The notes beneath the pieces are model-generated. The model was not told the origin of the DNA and did not search any database. It worked only from the letters and a program-made list of their open reading frames with translations. Shown here in pieces: positions 8,746 to 18,100 of a stretch of 64,000 bases of DNA. Position 1 is the stretch's first letter; each line of letters starts with the position of its first letter. The DNA is from Dyella sp. A6. Its GTDB lineage: Bacteria; Pseudomonadota; Gammaproteobacteria; Xanthomonadales; Rhodanobacteraceae. The position numbers and the translations under genes are program-made. The stretch lies in contig NZ_CP132911.1 in NCBI RefSeq assembly GCF_036320485.1, positions 1,054,001-1,118,000 of the forward strand. The letters run 5' to 3'.

Positions 8746-10116
8746 GTGAGTGAACTCGCCAGCCACGACATCCCGCGCAGTCGCCAGGACCTCGATCGCC
8801 TTGCCGAGCTTGCCGACGATGTCATCCGCCGTGCCCGCGCCGCCGGTGCCAGCCAGGCGGAGGTTTCCGCCAGCGTGGATACCGGTCTCAGCGTGAACGT
8901 GCGGCTGGGCGAAGTCGAGACCGTGGAGCGCACCCGCGACCGCGGTTTCGGGCTGACCGTGTACTTCGGCCAGCGCAAGGGTTCGGCCAGTACGGCCGAC
9001 CTGCAGCCCGACTCGATCCAGGCCACGCTCGACCAGGCCTGCGCCATCGCACGCTATACCGAGGAGGACCCGGCGGCCGGTCTGGCCGATGCCGACCGCA
9101 TGGCCCGGGACTTTCCCGACCTGGATCTGTGGCACCCGTGGGACATCGACACCGCGGGCGCCATTGCGCTGGGAGAGCAGATCGAGACGGCCGGCAGGGC
9201 GCACGCGGGCATCACCAACTCCGATGGCGCGGGCGTGCAGGTGGGCGAGAGCCTATCGGTCTACGCCAACTCGCACGGCTTCCTTGGGCGCGAGCGCGGT
9301 ACGCGGCACTCGCTGTCTTTGTCGCTGATCGCCGGGCAGGGCGACAGCATGCAGCGTGACTACTGGTATGACAGCCGCCGTGTGCCGACCGAACTGATCG
9401 ACGCCAGGGCGCTGGGCGACAAGGCGGCAGAGCGGACTCTGTCGCGGGTGGGCGCGCGCAGCGTCTCCACCCGCGAATGTCCGGTGCTGTTCGCTCCGGA
9501 GATCGCGCGCGGGCTGGTCGGTCACCTGGTCGGTGCGGTGAGCGGTGGCGCACTGTACCGTCGCGCCAGCTTCCTGCTCGATCATGCCGGCAAGGCGATC
9601 ATGCCGGCATGGATGCATATCGCCGAGCGGCCGCATCTGAAGCGTGGCCAGGCCTCGGGCAATTTCGACGCCGAGGGCGTGGCCACGGCCGACAACACGC
9701 TGGTGGACGCCGGCGTACTGGCCCGTTATGTCCTTGGCAGTTATTCGGCGCGCAAGCTGGGGCTGGCCTCCACCGGCAATGCCGGCGGCATCCACAACCT
9801 CATTGTGCAGTCCGGGGCGGACGACGGCGAGGCCAGCAACTTCGCCGGCATGCTGCGTCGTCTCGGTACCGGCCTGCTGGTGACCGAGGTGATGGGACAG
9901 GGCGTGAATGCCATCACCGGCGACTATTCGCGCGGTGCGGCCGGCTTCTGGGTCGAGAACGGCGCGATCGCGTTCCCGGTCGAGGAAATCACCATCGCGG
10001 CCAACCTGCGCGACATGTTCAACGGTATCGTCGCGGTGGGCACGGATGTCGATCCGCGTTCCCACATCCTTACCGGGTCGATCCTGGTCGGCCGGATGAC
10101 CGTGGCAGGCGAGTGA
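8746..10116 (+). CDS. pmbA: TldE/PmbA, partner subunit of the TldD/TldE protease
   Basis: A 456-aa protein, against 450 aa for E. coli PmbA/TldE. The GTG at 8746 follows AGGAAA; the frame is open upstream to 8395 but that part is antisense to DUF1653. TldE lacks the zinc motif and completes the TldD protease. Family segments are GLTVYFGQRKGSASTADL, ITNSDGAGVQ, RKLGLASTGNAGGIHNL and the C-terminal DPRSHILTGSILVGRM. It lies 4 kb from tldD in the same direction, so both halves of the protease are encoded close together but not in one operon. The intervening genes have no evident connection with the protease. Confidence 0.96.
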   Translation: MSELASHDIPRSRQDLDRLAELADDVIRRARAAGASQAEVSASVDTGLSVNVRLGEVETVERTRDRGFGLTVYFGQRKGSASTADLQPDSIQATLDQACAIARYTEEDPAAGLADADRMARDFPDLDLWHPWDIDTAGAIALGEQIETAGRAHAGITNSDGAGVQVGESLSVYANSHGFLGRERGTRHSLSLSLIAGQGDSMQRDYWYDSRRVPTELIDARALGDKAAERTLSRVGARSVSTRECPVLFAPEIARGLVGHLVGAVSGGALYRRASFLLDHAGKAIMPAWMHIAERPHLKRGQASGNFDAEGVATADNTLVDAGVLARYVLGSYSARKLGLASTGNAGGIHNLIVQSGADDGEASNFAGMLRRLGTGLLVTEVMGQGVNAITGDYSRGAAGFWVENGAIAFPVEEITIAANLRDMFNGIVAVGTDVDPRSHILTGSILVGRMTVAGE

Positions 10117-10202
10117 CGTCCGGCCCTCGGCAAGGGGCGGGGCGCTTGCTAGGATCGTCGGCACCGGTATGAACCGGCGACTGCATCGAGGAGGAGAAGA
10201 GC

Positions 10203-10646
10203 ATGAGCGTTCCGCCCGAATCCGCCGTACCGCCTTCCCCGCCACCCGAGCCGGACACGCCGCCACCGGCCGGGCCGACCCACGAGGAGCGCCAGTGGGC
10301 GCTGATCGCGCATCTCTCGGCGCTGCTGGGCGGCCTCATCACCGGACACTGGCTGGGTGTCGGCTGCTTTCTGGGGCCGCTGATCATCTGGCTGGTGAAG
10401 CGGGACAGCATGCCGTTCGTGGACGACCAGGCGAAGGAAGCGCTGAACTTCAACATCACCGTGGCGATCGTCGGTCTGCTGCTGCTTGTGCTCAGTGTGA
10501 TGACGCTCGGTATCGGTCTGATCCTGACCATTCCACTGGGCGGTATCGTCGGCATCTTCTGGCTGGTGTGCGTGATCATCGCCGCGATCAAGGCGAACGA
10601 AGGCGAGCGCTATCGCTATCCGCTCTGCCTGCGGGTGATCAAGTAA
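10203..10646 (+). CDS. DUF4870 (Tic20-like) membrane protein
   Basis: A 147-aa membrane protein preceded by a strong GGAGGAGAAGAG ribosome-binding site. After a Pro-rich cytosolic head (about 28 residues) comes the DUF4870 signature: EERQWALIAHLSALLGG, then PLIIWLVKRDSMPFVDDQAK and EALNFNITVAI. Hydrophobic helices lie at roughly residues 37-60, 87-105 and 112-130. The family is broadly distributed in bacteria with no firmly assigned function. It stands alone after pmbA (86 bp gap) and converges with ispA, whose end is only 15 bp away. Confidence 0.85.
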   Translation: MSVPPESAVPPSPPPEPDTPPPAGPTHEERQWALIAHLSALLGGLITGHWLGVGCFLGPLIIWLVKRDSMPFVDDQAKEALNFNITVAIVGLLLLVLSVMTLGIGLILTIPLGGIVGIFWLVCVIIAAIKANEGERYRYPLCLRVIK

Positions 10647-10661
10647 GCCGCAAGGCGCGGC

Positions 10662-11576
10662 TCAGCGTTGACGCTGGGCCGCGTAGTGCGCCAGTTCGAG
10701 CAGCAGGCTGGCCGGTTCGCCGAATGACGCCAGCGCCGCATGTGCCTGTTCCACCAGTTCGGCCAGCCGGCGGCGCGAGGCATCCAGACCGATGATGGAT
10801 GGGAAGGTTGGCTTGTCGGCGGCCGCATCCTTGCCGGCGGTCTTGCCGATCACTTCGGATGCGCCTTCCACGTCGAGGATGTCGTCGCGCACCTGGAACG
10901 CCAGGCCGACTGCGTCGGCGTAACGGTCGAGTGTCGCCAGCGTTGCCGGGTCGGCGTTGCTGGCCAGTGCGCCCAGGCGCACGGCCGCCCGGATCAGTGC
11001 GCCGGTCTTGCAGGCGTGCATGTGTTCCAGTTCGGCCAGGCTCAGCGTGCGTCCGACCGCCGCCAGGTCCAGCGCCTGGCCGCCGGCCATGCCTTCGGCA
11101 CCGCAGGCCGCGCCCAGCGTGCGCAGCATGGTGGTGGTGCGGCCGGCATCGACCGGTACCTCGGCGAGCAGCTCGAAGGCCAGTGCCTGCAGGGCGTCGC
11201 CGGCCAGGATCGCCATCGCCTCGCCGAACACGATATGGCAGGTCGGGCGGCCACGCCGCATGTCATCGTCGTCCATCGCCGGCAGGTCGTCGTGCACCAG
11301 CGAATAGGCGTGGATCAGTTCCACCGCGCATGCTGCGGTATCCAGTGCCGGACCGTCGTGGTCCAGTGCGTGTCCGGCCGCGTACACCAGCAGGGGGCGC
11401 AGCCGTTTGCCGCCGCCGAGCACGGCATAGCGCATGGCGCGGTGGAGCTCGGGCGGGGAGCGGTCTTCGGCCGGCAGCACGCGTTCCAGCGCCTGGTCGG
11501 CGCGGGCGATCAGTGCTTTCAGCGCGGGACCGAGTTCAGCGTTCGGGTTCAAACGGTTCGGCGTTTTCGGGAGCAT
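10662..11576 (-). CDS. ispA: IspA, (2E,6E)-farnesyl diphosphate synthase
   Basis: A 304-aa short-chain trans-prenyltransferase that condenses IPP with DMAPP and geranyl-PP to farnesyl-PP for quinones, hopanoids and undecaprenyl-PP. The first Asp-rich motif is [17 protein letters not shown] and the second is [17 protein letters not shown] precedes the first. The ATG at 11576 overlaps the 3' end of xseB by 41 bp, which is unusual; a downstream TTG at about 11552 would nearly remove the overlap. xseB-ispA order is standard for gammaproteobacteria. The dxs gene that often follows is not seen here; a convergent DUF4870 gene ends 15 bp away. Confidence 0.94.
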   Translation of the reverse strand: MLPKTPNRLNPNAELGPALKALIARADQALERVLPAEDRSPPELHRAMRYAVLGGGKRLRPLLVYAAGHALDHDGPALDTAACAVELIHAYSLVHDDLPAMDDDDMRRGRPTCHIVFGEAMAILAGDALQALAFELLAEVPVDAGRTTTMLRTLGAACGAEGMAGGQALDLAAVGRTLSLAELEHMHACKTGALIRAAVRLGALASNADPATLATLDRYADAVGLAFQVRDDILDVEGASEVIGKTAGKDAAADKPTFPSIIGLDASRRRLAELVEQAHAALASFGEPASLLLELAHYAAQRQR

Positions 11577-11793
11577 CGGGATCCAGCAGCAGTCGCACGC
11601 GCAGTTCGGCTTTTTCCAGCGACTGCTGGCACTGGCGGTAAAGGCCGATGCCGCGCTCGAAGGAGGCCAGCGATTCGTCCAGGCTCAGCTCGCCGCCTTC
11701 CATCCTGGCGACCAGTTGTTCGAGTTCGTCCAGCGAGTGCTCGAAGTCGGCGGCAGGGAGGGTCTGGGCGGGGGTGGAAGCGGACTTGGCCAT
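11536..11793 (-). CDS. xseB: XseB, exodeoxyribonuclease VII small subunit
   Basis: An 85-aa small subunit of exonuclease VII, which helps XseA degrade single-stranded DNA. The family pattern [20 protein letters not shown] followed by [20 protein letters not shown] is complete. The ATG at 11793 is the natural start (MAKSAS); a TTG three codons upstream is also possible. The C-terminal tail is acidic and overlaps ispA by 41 bp, so the two are probably translated together. Confidence 0.94.
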   Translation of the reverse strand: MAKSASTPAQTLPAADFEHSLDELEQLVARMEGGELSLDESLASFERGIGLYRQCQQSLEKAELRVRLLLDPDAPENAEPFEPER

Positions 11794-11908
11794 GGCCCGC
11801 AACGCTAGCGCAGCAGCGGTCCGGAATCAATCTGCAGCACCGCGAGCGGAGACCATTCCGAGGGTTGTCGATGCGCCGTGTGCCATGTGTCACGGTGCAT
11901 CTGTCGGG

Positions 11909-13210
11909 TCACGAACCGGGCTGCCACACGGGTCGCACGCCAGTGGCTTTGAACAGCGCTGCGCCGCGCTCGCTGAACCAGCGGCCGGCCACCGCGATCA
12001 GCAGCTCGTCCTCGTAGAGCAATGGGCAGGCATGACGTTGCCAGGGTGGCCATGCCGCCTGCTGGAACAGGTCGCGCAGCTCGCGCGTGAACGCATCACC
12101 GGCCGGGCGGATGCGTTCGCCGCCGCGGCGCAGCCGGACCTGCAGCGGCGCTGGCAGTCGCCCGCCATGCCCGGACAGTCGCAGTCGGCCGCCGTCGGGC
12201 AATGTCAGTGGCTCGCCGTGCCAGTCGCACTGCCAGTCCGGTTCGACTGGTGGCAGCGCTGGCAAGGCCCACAGGCGTTCCTTCCAGATACGGAGCTCGC
12301 TGCCGGGCCAGCGGATGCAGGGTGTCTGGCCTGCCTTTGCTGCACATTGCCGTTCGATCTGCCGGCGCTGCGCGGTGGTGGGCGTGGAACGCCCGCGCAG
12401 GTGCAGCCAGTGATCGAGCAGCGGATGGCGCAGGGCGGCCGGCAATGCCAACCAGCCATGCATCTCCAGGCTGCCGTCGTCCGGACGGTACAGGCGTTCG
12501 AAGGCCGCCAGCCAGGCGTCGCGCAGCGCGTCGGCTGCGGCACGACTTGCGTTGGCGCTGTGCAGGATCGAGTCGATCGCCTGTGGCCAGTGCGCACTCA
12601 GCCGCGGCAGGATCTCGTGGCGCAGGTAGTTGCGCGATAGTTGCCGGTCACTGTTGGACGGGTCCTCGATGCAGTCCAGGCCGTGGGCGTCCACATAGGC
12701 CCGCAGTTGCGCCCGCGACAGCGGTAGCAGTGGCCGCCACAGCTGGTTGGCGCCGAACGGGCGGCGTTCGCGCATGCCGCCCAGACCTTCCGGGCCGGCG
12801 CCGCGCAGCAGCTTGAGCAGTACGGTTTCGGCCTGGTCGTCGCGGTGATGGGCCAGTAGCAGCCATTCGTCCGGTCGCAGCGACGCCACGAAGGCGGTAC
12901 GGCGGGCGTGGCGGGCTGCGGCCTCCAGGCCTTCGCCGTGCCCGGTTTCCACATGCACGCGAACGACCTCGCATGGAACGTCGAGCTCATCGCACAGACG
13001 CTGGCAGTGATCCGCCCAGGCCGCGCTGTCGGCGTGCAGGCAGTGGTCCACGTGTAGTGCACGAAGCCCGCGCGCGCGCGCGGCGGGAAGCTGGGCCAGC
13101 GCATGCAACAGGGCGGTGGAATCGGCGCCGCCGCTGAAGCCGACGCACAGTGCCGCCGCCGGTGTCGTGGCCAGCAGGCTGGACAGGTGGGCGGTCAGCG
13201 ATGTGCTCAC
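11909..13210 (-). CDS. tilS: TilS, tRNA(Ile)-lysidine synthase
   Basis: A 433-aa enzyme that converts C34 of tRNA-Ile(CAU) to lysidine using ATP and lysine, allowing AUA decoding. The N-terminal PP-loop GFSGGADSTALLHAL lies near residue 22. HHRDDQAETVLLKLLRGAGP follows, then a long C-terminal region. The GTG at 13210 overlaps the stop codon of the upstream NYN gene (GTGA), giving likely translational coupling. The frame continues open upstream but antisense to other genes. Length and motifs fit E. coli TilS (432 aa). It lies between the NYN gene and xseB in a minus-strand run that begins with accA. Confidence 0.95.
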   Translation of the reverse strand: MSTSLTAHLSSLLATTPAAALCVGFSGGADSTALLHALAQLPAARARGLRALHVDHCLHADSAAWADHCQRLCDELDVPCEVVRVHVETGHGEGLEAAARHARRTAFVASLRPDEWLLLAHHRDDQAETVLLKLLRGAGPEGLGGMRERRPFGANQLWRPLLPLSRAQLRAYVDAHGLDCIEDPSNSDRQLSRNYLRHEILPRLSAHWPQAIDSILHSANASRAAADALRDAWLAAFERLYRPDDGSLEMHGWLALPAALRHPLLDHWLHLRGRSTPTTAQRRQIERQCAAKAGQTPCIRWPGSELRIWKERLWALPALPPVEPDWQCDWHGEPLTLPDGGRLRLSGHGGRLPAPLQVRLRRGGERIRPAGDAFTRELRDLFQQAAWPPWQRHACPLLYEDELLIAVAGRWFSERGAALFKATGVRPVWQPGS

Positions 13211-13947
13211 TTCTTGCCGCTGCGGGGGCGTACGTAGATGTGCTTGCCGCTGCCGATGTGACGTTCCTGCAGCTCGAACAGGCCGATGCCCTTGATCAGT
13301 CCGCTGAGCTTGGCGTAGCCGTAGTTGCGCGAATCGAAGTCGGGCGACTGCTTGTTGACGATGCTGCCGACCGCGCCGAGGCTGGCCCAGCCTTCTTCGT
13401 CCGAGGCGGCCTCGATGGCGCCGCGCAGCAGGTTCATCAGCCGGCTGTCGCCACGCAGTTCCTTGGCGCTGCGTGGCTTGGGTGCGCCCTCGGACTCGCC
13501 TTCCTCGGCCTGGAGCAGCACGTCGGTATAGATGAACTTGTCGCAGGCGGTGCGGAACGGTTCGGGTGTCTTGCGCTCGCCGAAGCCGTACACGGTAAGG
13601 CCGGATTCGCGGATGCGCGAAGCCAGCCGGGTGAAATCGCTGTCGCTGGATACGATGCAGAAGCCGTCGAAACGTTCGGCGTAGAGCAGGTCCATCGCGT
13701 CGATGATCATGGCCGAGTCGGTGGCGTTCTTGCCGACGGTGTAGCGGAACTGCTGGATCGGCTGGATCGAGTGGCGTAGCAGCACTTCCTTCCAGCCGTT
13801 GAGGTCGGGCTTGGTCCAGTCGCCGTAGATGCGCTTGACGTGGGCGGTGCCGTACTTCGCGACCTCGGCCAGCAGGCCCTCGACGATGGCCGGGCGGGCG
13901 TTGTCGGCGTCGATCAGTACGGCGAGCTTGGCGGTGTCCTGGGCCAT
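13207..13947 (-). CDS. NYN-domain (PIN-like) protein with C-terminal OST-HTH/LOTUS domain
   Basis: A 246-aa protein. Residues 5-150 form a NYN (LabA/DUF88) domain with the expected acidic residues: AVLIDADNARP, DSAMIIDAMDLLY and FCIVSSDSDFTRLA. NYN domains are PIN-like folds, often RNA nucleases. The C-terminal 90 residues (AKELRGDSRLMNLLRGAI to HIYVRPRSG) match the OST-HTH/LOTUS RNA-binding domain. The ATG at 13947 has GGAG seven bases upstream; the ATG at 13953 is too close to it. The stop overlaps the tilS start by 4 bp. Coupling to a tRNA-modifying enzyme suggests an RNA-related role, which is inference. Confidence 0.88.
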   Translation of the reverse strand: MAQDTAKLAVLIDADNARPAIVEGLLAEVAKYGTAHVKRIYGDWTKPDLNGWKEVLLRHSIQPIQQFRYTVGKNATDSAMIIDAMDLLYAERFDGFCIVSSDSDFTRLASRIRESGLTVYGFGERKTPEPFRTACDKFIYTDVLLQAEEGESEGAPKPRSAKELRGDSRLMNLLRGAIEAASDEEGWASLGAVGSIVNKQSPDFDSRNYGYAKLSGLIKGIGLFELQERHIGSGKHIYVRPRSGKK

Positions 13948-14016
13948 GGGCATGCTCCGGCGACGGGGATGCGTCGATGGTAACGCCAGATGCCCGCGAC
14001 TCGGCCCGCGGCGTGA

Positions 14017-14973
14017 TTATTCCTGGAACGCGCCGTAGCTGCGCAGGCGGCGGTAGCGCTGTTCGAGCAGGTCGGCCTGCGGCATGGCCTGCAGCTCGTC
14101 GAGCTGGTTGAGCAGCACGGCCTTGAGCCGGATCGCCATGGAACGCGCGCTGCGGTGGGCTCCGCCCAGCGGCTCGCGGACCACCTTGTCGACCAGGCCA
14201 AGCTCGAGCAGGCGCGGTGCGGTCAGGCCCAGCGCCTCGGCGGCATCGCGTGCCTTTTCGGCGCTCTTCCACAGGATCGAGGCGCAGCCTTCGGGCGAGA
14301 TCACCGAATAGGTGGAGTACTGCAGCATGTTCACCCGGTCGCCCACGCCGATCGCCAGTGCGCCGCCGGAGCCGCCCTCGCCGATCACCGTGCAGATGAC
14401 CGGCACCTTCAGCTCGGCCATCACCAGCAGGTTGCGGGCGATCGCCTCGCTCTGGCCGCGTTCCTCGGCGCCGATGCCGGGATAGGCGCCGGGGGTATCG
14501 ATCAGGGTCAGCAGGGGCAGGCCGAAGCGCTCGGCGGTCTGCATCAGGCGCAGCGCCTTGCGATAGCCCTCCGGGCGAGGCATGCCGAAGTTGCGGAACA
14601 CCTTTTCCTTGGTGGTGCGGCCCTTCTGGTGGCCGATGATCATCACCGGCCGGCCATTGATGCGGCCCAGGCCGCCCACGATGGCCGGGTCGTCGGCGTA
14701 CATACGGTCGCCGGCCAGCTCGTGGAACTCTTCGCAGATGGTGGCGATGTAATCCAGCGTGTACGGACGCGCCGGGTGCCGCGAAAGCTGCGTGACCTGC
14801 CACGAGCTGAGGTTGCGGAAGATGTCGGCCGTCTTGATCTTCAGCTTCTCGCGCAGGCGGCCGACTTCCTCGTCGATGTTGAACGCCTGGCCGTCGCTGG
14901 CATGGCGAAGCTCGTCGATCTTCGCTTCCAGTTCGGCGATCGGTTGTTCGAAGTCGAGGAAGTTGGGGTTCAT
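14017..14973 (-). CDS. accA: AccA, acetyl-CoA carboxylase carboxyltransferase subunit alpha
   Basis: A 318-aa alpha subunit, with E. coli AccA at 319 aa. With AccD it transfers CO2 from carboxybiotin to acetyl-CoA, the first step of fatty acid synthesis. Characteristic stretches are [20 protein letters not shown] at the N-terminus, [40 protein letters not shown] and [20 protein letters not shown]. It follows dnaE on the minus strand with a 167-bp gap containing a terminator-like hairpin (15090-15125), so accA may have its own promoter there. The same dnaE-accA order occurs in E. coli. Confidence 0.97.
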   Translation of the reverse strand: MNPNFLDFEQPIAELEAKIDELRHASDGQAFNIDEEVGRLREKLKIKTADIFRNLSSWQVTQLSRHPARPYTLDYIATICEEFHELAGDRMYADDPAIVGGLGRINGRPVMIIGHQKGRTTKEKVFRNFGMPRPEGYRKALRLMQTAERFGLPLLTLIDTPGAYPGIGAEERGQSEAIARNLLVMAELKVPVICTVIGEGGSGGALAIGVGDRVNMLQYSTYSVISPEGCASILWKSAEKARDAAEALGLTAPRLLELGLVDKVVREPLGGAHRSARSMAIRLKAVLLNQLDELQAMPQADLLEQRYRRLRSYGAFQE

Positions 14974-15089
14974 TCGCAGTGGTTCGTGGTCACAAGCGGC
15001 GCAGTATAACGGGGCTCGGAAAAAGGCGGGAACGGCGGCGTATGGGGTTGAACGCTGGATGTGCGACGTGAAGCGTTAAGAGAAAGCAA

Positions 15090-15125
15090 AAGCGAGAGCA
15101 TGGCTCTACGCCTTATCTCTCGCTT
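15090..15125 (-). terminator. Terminator-like stem-loop between dnaE and accA
   Basis: AAGCGAGAG (15090-15098) and CTCTCGCTT (15117-15125) are exact 9-nt complements around an 18-nt loop. In the direction of dnaE transcription the stem is followed by a T-rich run (CTTTTGCTTTCTC). It could end dnaE transcription or attenuate read-through into accA. Confidence 0.45.
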
Positions 15126-15140
15126 CTCACCCCTCTTCCT

Positions 15141-18100
15141 TCACTCCTGGTTCTTGACCAGCCGCAGCCGGGCCGCCTGCACGCCAGGCAGACCACGCAC
15201 GGCGCGCAGCAGGTCGGGAATGGGATCGACCCGCCAGTCCTCGCCCAGCTCCAGGTCGGCCTGCGCGCGCTGGTTGTGGTAGCCGTGCAGGGTCACGCTG
15301 GCCCGGCCGCCGCGGAAGCCGGTCAGGGTCTGGCGCAGCAGCTCCGCGAAATCGGGGCCAATGCCGTTCAGCTTGAGCTGCAGCAGGCGGGCCGTGCGGC
15401 GGCAGGCATCGCTCATGGTGCAGGCGCTGCGGGCGCGGACCTGGAAGCCGCCGCCGGAGAACTCGTCGATGCGCAGGCCGCCGTCGACCACCAGGATCTC
15501 GTCGCGCACCAGCAGCGGGGCGACCTGGGTGTACAGCTCGCCGAAGAAGCTCACCTCGATGCAGCCGCTGCCGTCTTCCAGTCGCACGAAGGCGTCACTG
15601 TCGCCGCGTTTGCGCACGGCGGTGACCATGCCGGCCACGGTCCATGGTGTGTCCGGTCCACGCCGGAAGCGGTTGTTTCCGCCGTCATCGTTCTTGCGCG
15701 GGCGCGGCGGCTGATAGCGTTCGGCGATCTCGCCAAGCGGGCAGGTAGCCAGTTGGGCCAGTTCCTCGCGCCACGGGTCGGTCGGGTGGCCCGACAGGTA
15801 GTGGCCCAGGGTGTCGCGCTCGCCCTGCAGCTTCTGTTCGAGCGGCCATTCCGGCACGGTGGGCAGGTCGACCTGCACGACCGGTGCGGCCGCCCCGCCC
15901 ATCATCGCGCCGAACATGTCGTTCTGGCCGGACTGACGGTCGCGCAGGTGCTGTTCGGCGGCCTTGATCGCGTCGGGCAACTGCTCCATCAGGCTGGCGC
16001 GGGTGGCCGCCAGCGCATCGAGACTGCCGGACAGGATCAGTGCCTCGAGCACGCGGCGATTGAGCTTGGTCGGGTCGACCCGGCGGCAGAAGTCGGCCAG
16101 GTCCTTGTATGGTCCGCCGCGCATGCGTTCGTCGACGATCGCCTCGCAGGCGCCCTGGCCGACGCCCTTGATCGCGCCGAGGCCGTAGCGGATTTCCTGC
16201 GGCTGGGTCGCCACGAACATGTAGGCCGAGGCGTTGACGTCGGGCGGCAGCACGTCCAGCCCGATGGCGCGCGACTCGGTCAGGAAGGTCACCACCTTGT
16301 CGGTGTTGTCCATGTCCGACGAGATCGTCGCGGCCATGAATTCGGCCGGGTAGTGGGTCTTCAGCCAGGCGGTCTGATAGGACACCAGCGCGTAGGCAGC
16401 GGCGTGCGACTTGTTGAAGCCGTAGCCGGCGAACTTCTCCATCAGGTCGAAGATCTGGTCGGCCTTGTCGCCGCTGAGTCCGTCCCTGGCGGCACCGTCG
16501 CGGAACGTCGCGCGGTGCTTGACCATTTCCTCGGCCTTCTTCTTGCCCATCGCGCGACGCAGCAGGTCGGCGCCGCCAAGCGAGTAGCCGCCGACGATCT
16601 GCGCCATCTGCATCACCTGCTCCTGGTAGACCATGATGCCGTAGGTCTCTTTCAGGATCGGTTCGACGCGCGGGTCGGGGTATTCCACCTCTTCGCGGCC
16701 GTGCTTGCGCGCGACGAAGCTGGGAATCAGGTCCATCGGGCCCGGACGGTACAGCGCCACCAGCGCGATGATGTCGCCGAAGCGGTCGGGCTTCGCGTCC
16801 TTGAGCATGCGCTGCATGCCGGACGATTCGAGCTGGAACACCGCCACCGTCTGCGCGCGCTTGAGCAGGTCGTAGGTGGGGGCGTCGTCGATCGGCAGCT
16901 GGCTGATGTCCAGCGGCTCCTCGCCGGTGCCGGCACGGCGCGCGTTGATCGCCTTCACCGCCCAGTCGATGATGGTCAGCGTGCGCAGGCCGAGGAAGTC
17001 GAACTTCACCAGGCCGACCGCCTCGACGTCGTCCTTGTCGTATTGCGTGACGACGCCGGCGCCGCCCGGTTCGCAGTAGAGCGGGGCGAACTCGGTCAGC
17101 GGCTTGGGGCCGATCACCACGCCGCCGGCGTGCTTGCCGACGTTGCGGGTGAGGTTTTCCAGGCTCAGCGCCAGGTCGATCAGCGGGCGCGCCTCGTCCT
17201 CGTCCTGCTCGTACAGGTCGCAGAATTCCTTGACGACGCGGTCGGGTTCCTTCTTCGCCTTCTCGCTGCGGCCCAGCGCGCAGGACAGGGTCAGGTCGAG
17301 CGGGCGCGCCGGGATCAGCTTGGCGATCCGGTCGACCGCGCCGTAGGGCATGCCGAGCACGCGGCCCGAGTCGCGCAGCACGGCCTTTGCCGCCATCGAG
17401 CCGTAGGTGATGATCTGGCTGACGTGGTCGCGGCCGTACTTGCGCGCGACGTAGTCGATCACTTCGTCGCGGCGGTCCATGCAGAAGTCGATGTCGAAGT
17501 CGGGCATCGACACGCGTTCGGGATTGAGGAAGCGCTCGAACAGCAGGTCGAACTGCAGCGGATCGAGGTCGGTGATCTTCAGCACCCAGGCGACCAGCGA
17601 GCCGGCGCCCGAACCACGGCCCGGGCCGACCGGGATGCCGTTCTGCTTGCCCCAGTTGATGAAGTCCGCAACGATCAGGAAGTAGCCGGGGAAGCCCATC
17701 TTGATGATGACGTCCAGCTCGCGTTCCAGCCGCGTTTCGTAGTCGTCCAGCGACTTGCCTTCGGCCATCGGCGCGGCGGCCAGTCGTTCCTTCAGGCCCT
17801 GGCGTGCCAGTTCGCGGATGTGGCTGTCGAGGTCGTAGCCTTCGGGTACCGGGAAGTCGGGCAGGTAATAGGTGCCGAATTCCAGCTCGAGGTTGCAGCG
17901 ACGGGCCAGTTCGACAGTGTTTTCCAGCGCCTCGGGCACGTCGGCGAACAGCGCGGCCATGTCGTCCGGGGTCTTCAGGTGCTGCTGGTCGCTGTAGTCG
18001 CGCGGACGCTTGGGGTCGGCCAGCACGCGGCCCTGATGGATGCACACGCGCGCTTCGTGCGATTCGAAATCATCGCGGGCAAGGAAGCGCACGTCGTTGC

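Noticed and set aside
11552-11576. 41-bp overlap of xseB and ispA as evidence of a frameshift
   Set aside because: Both proteins are intact; a later ispA start would explain the overlap.
13060-13085. CG dinucleotide tract inside tilS as a repeat or Z-DNA element
   Set aside because: Short and encodes ordinary residues (ARARG) in a very GC-rich gene.
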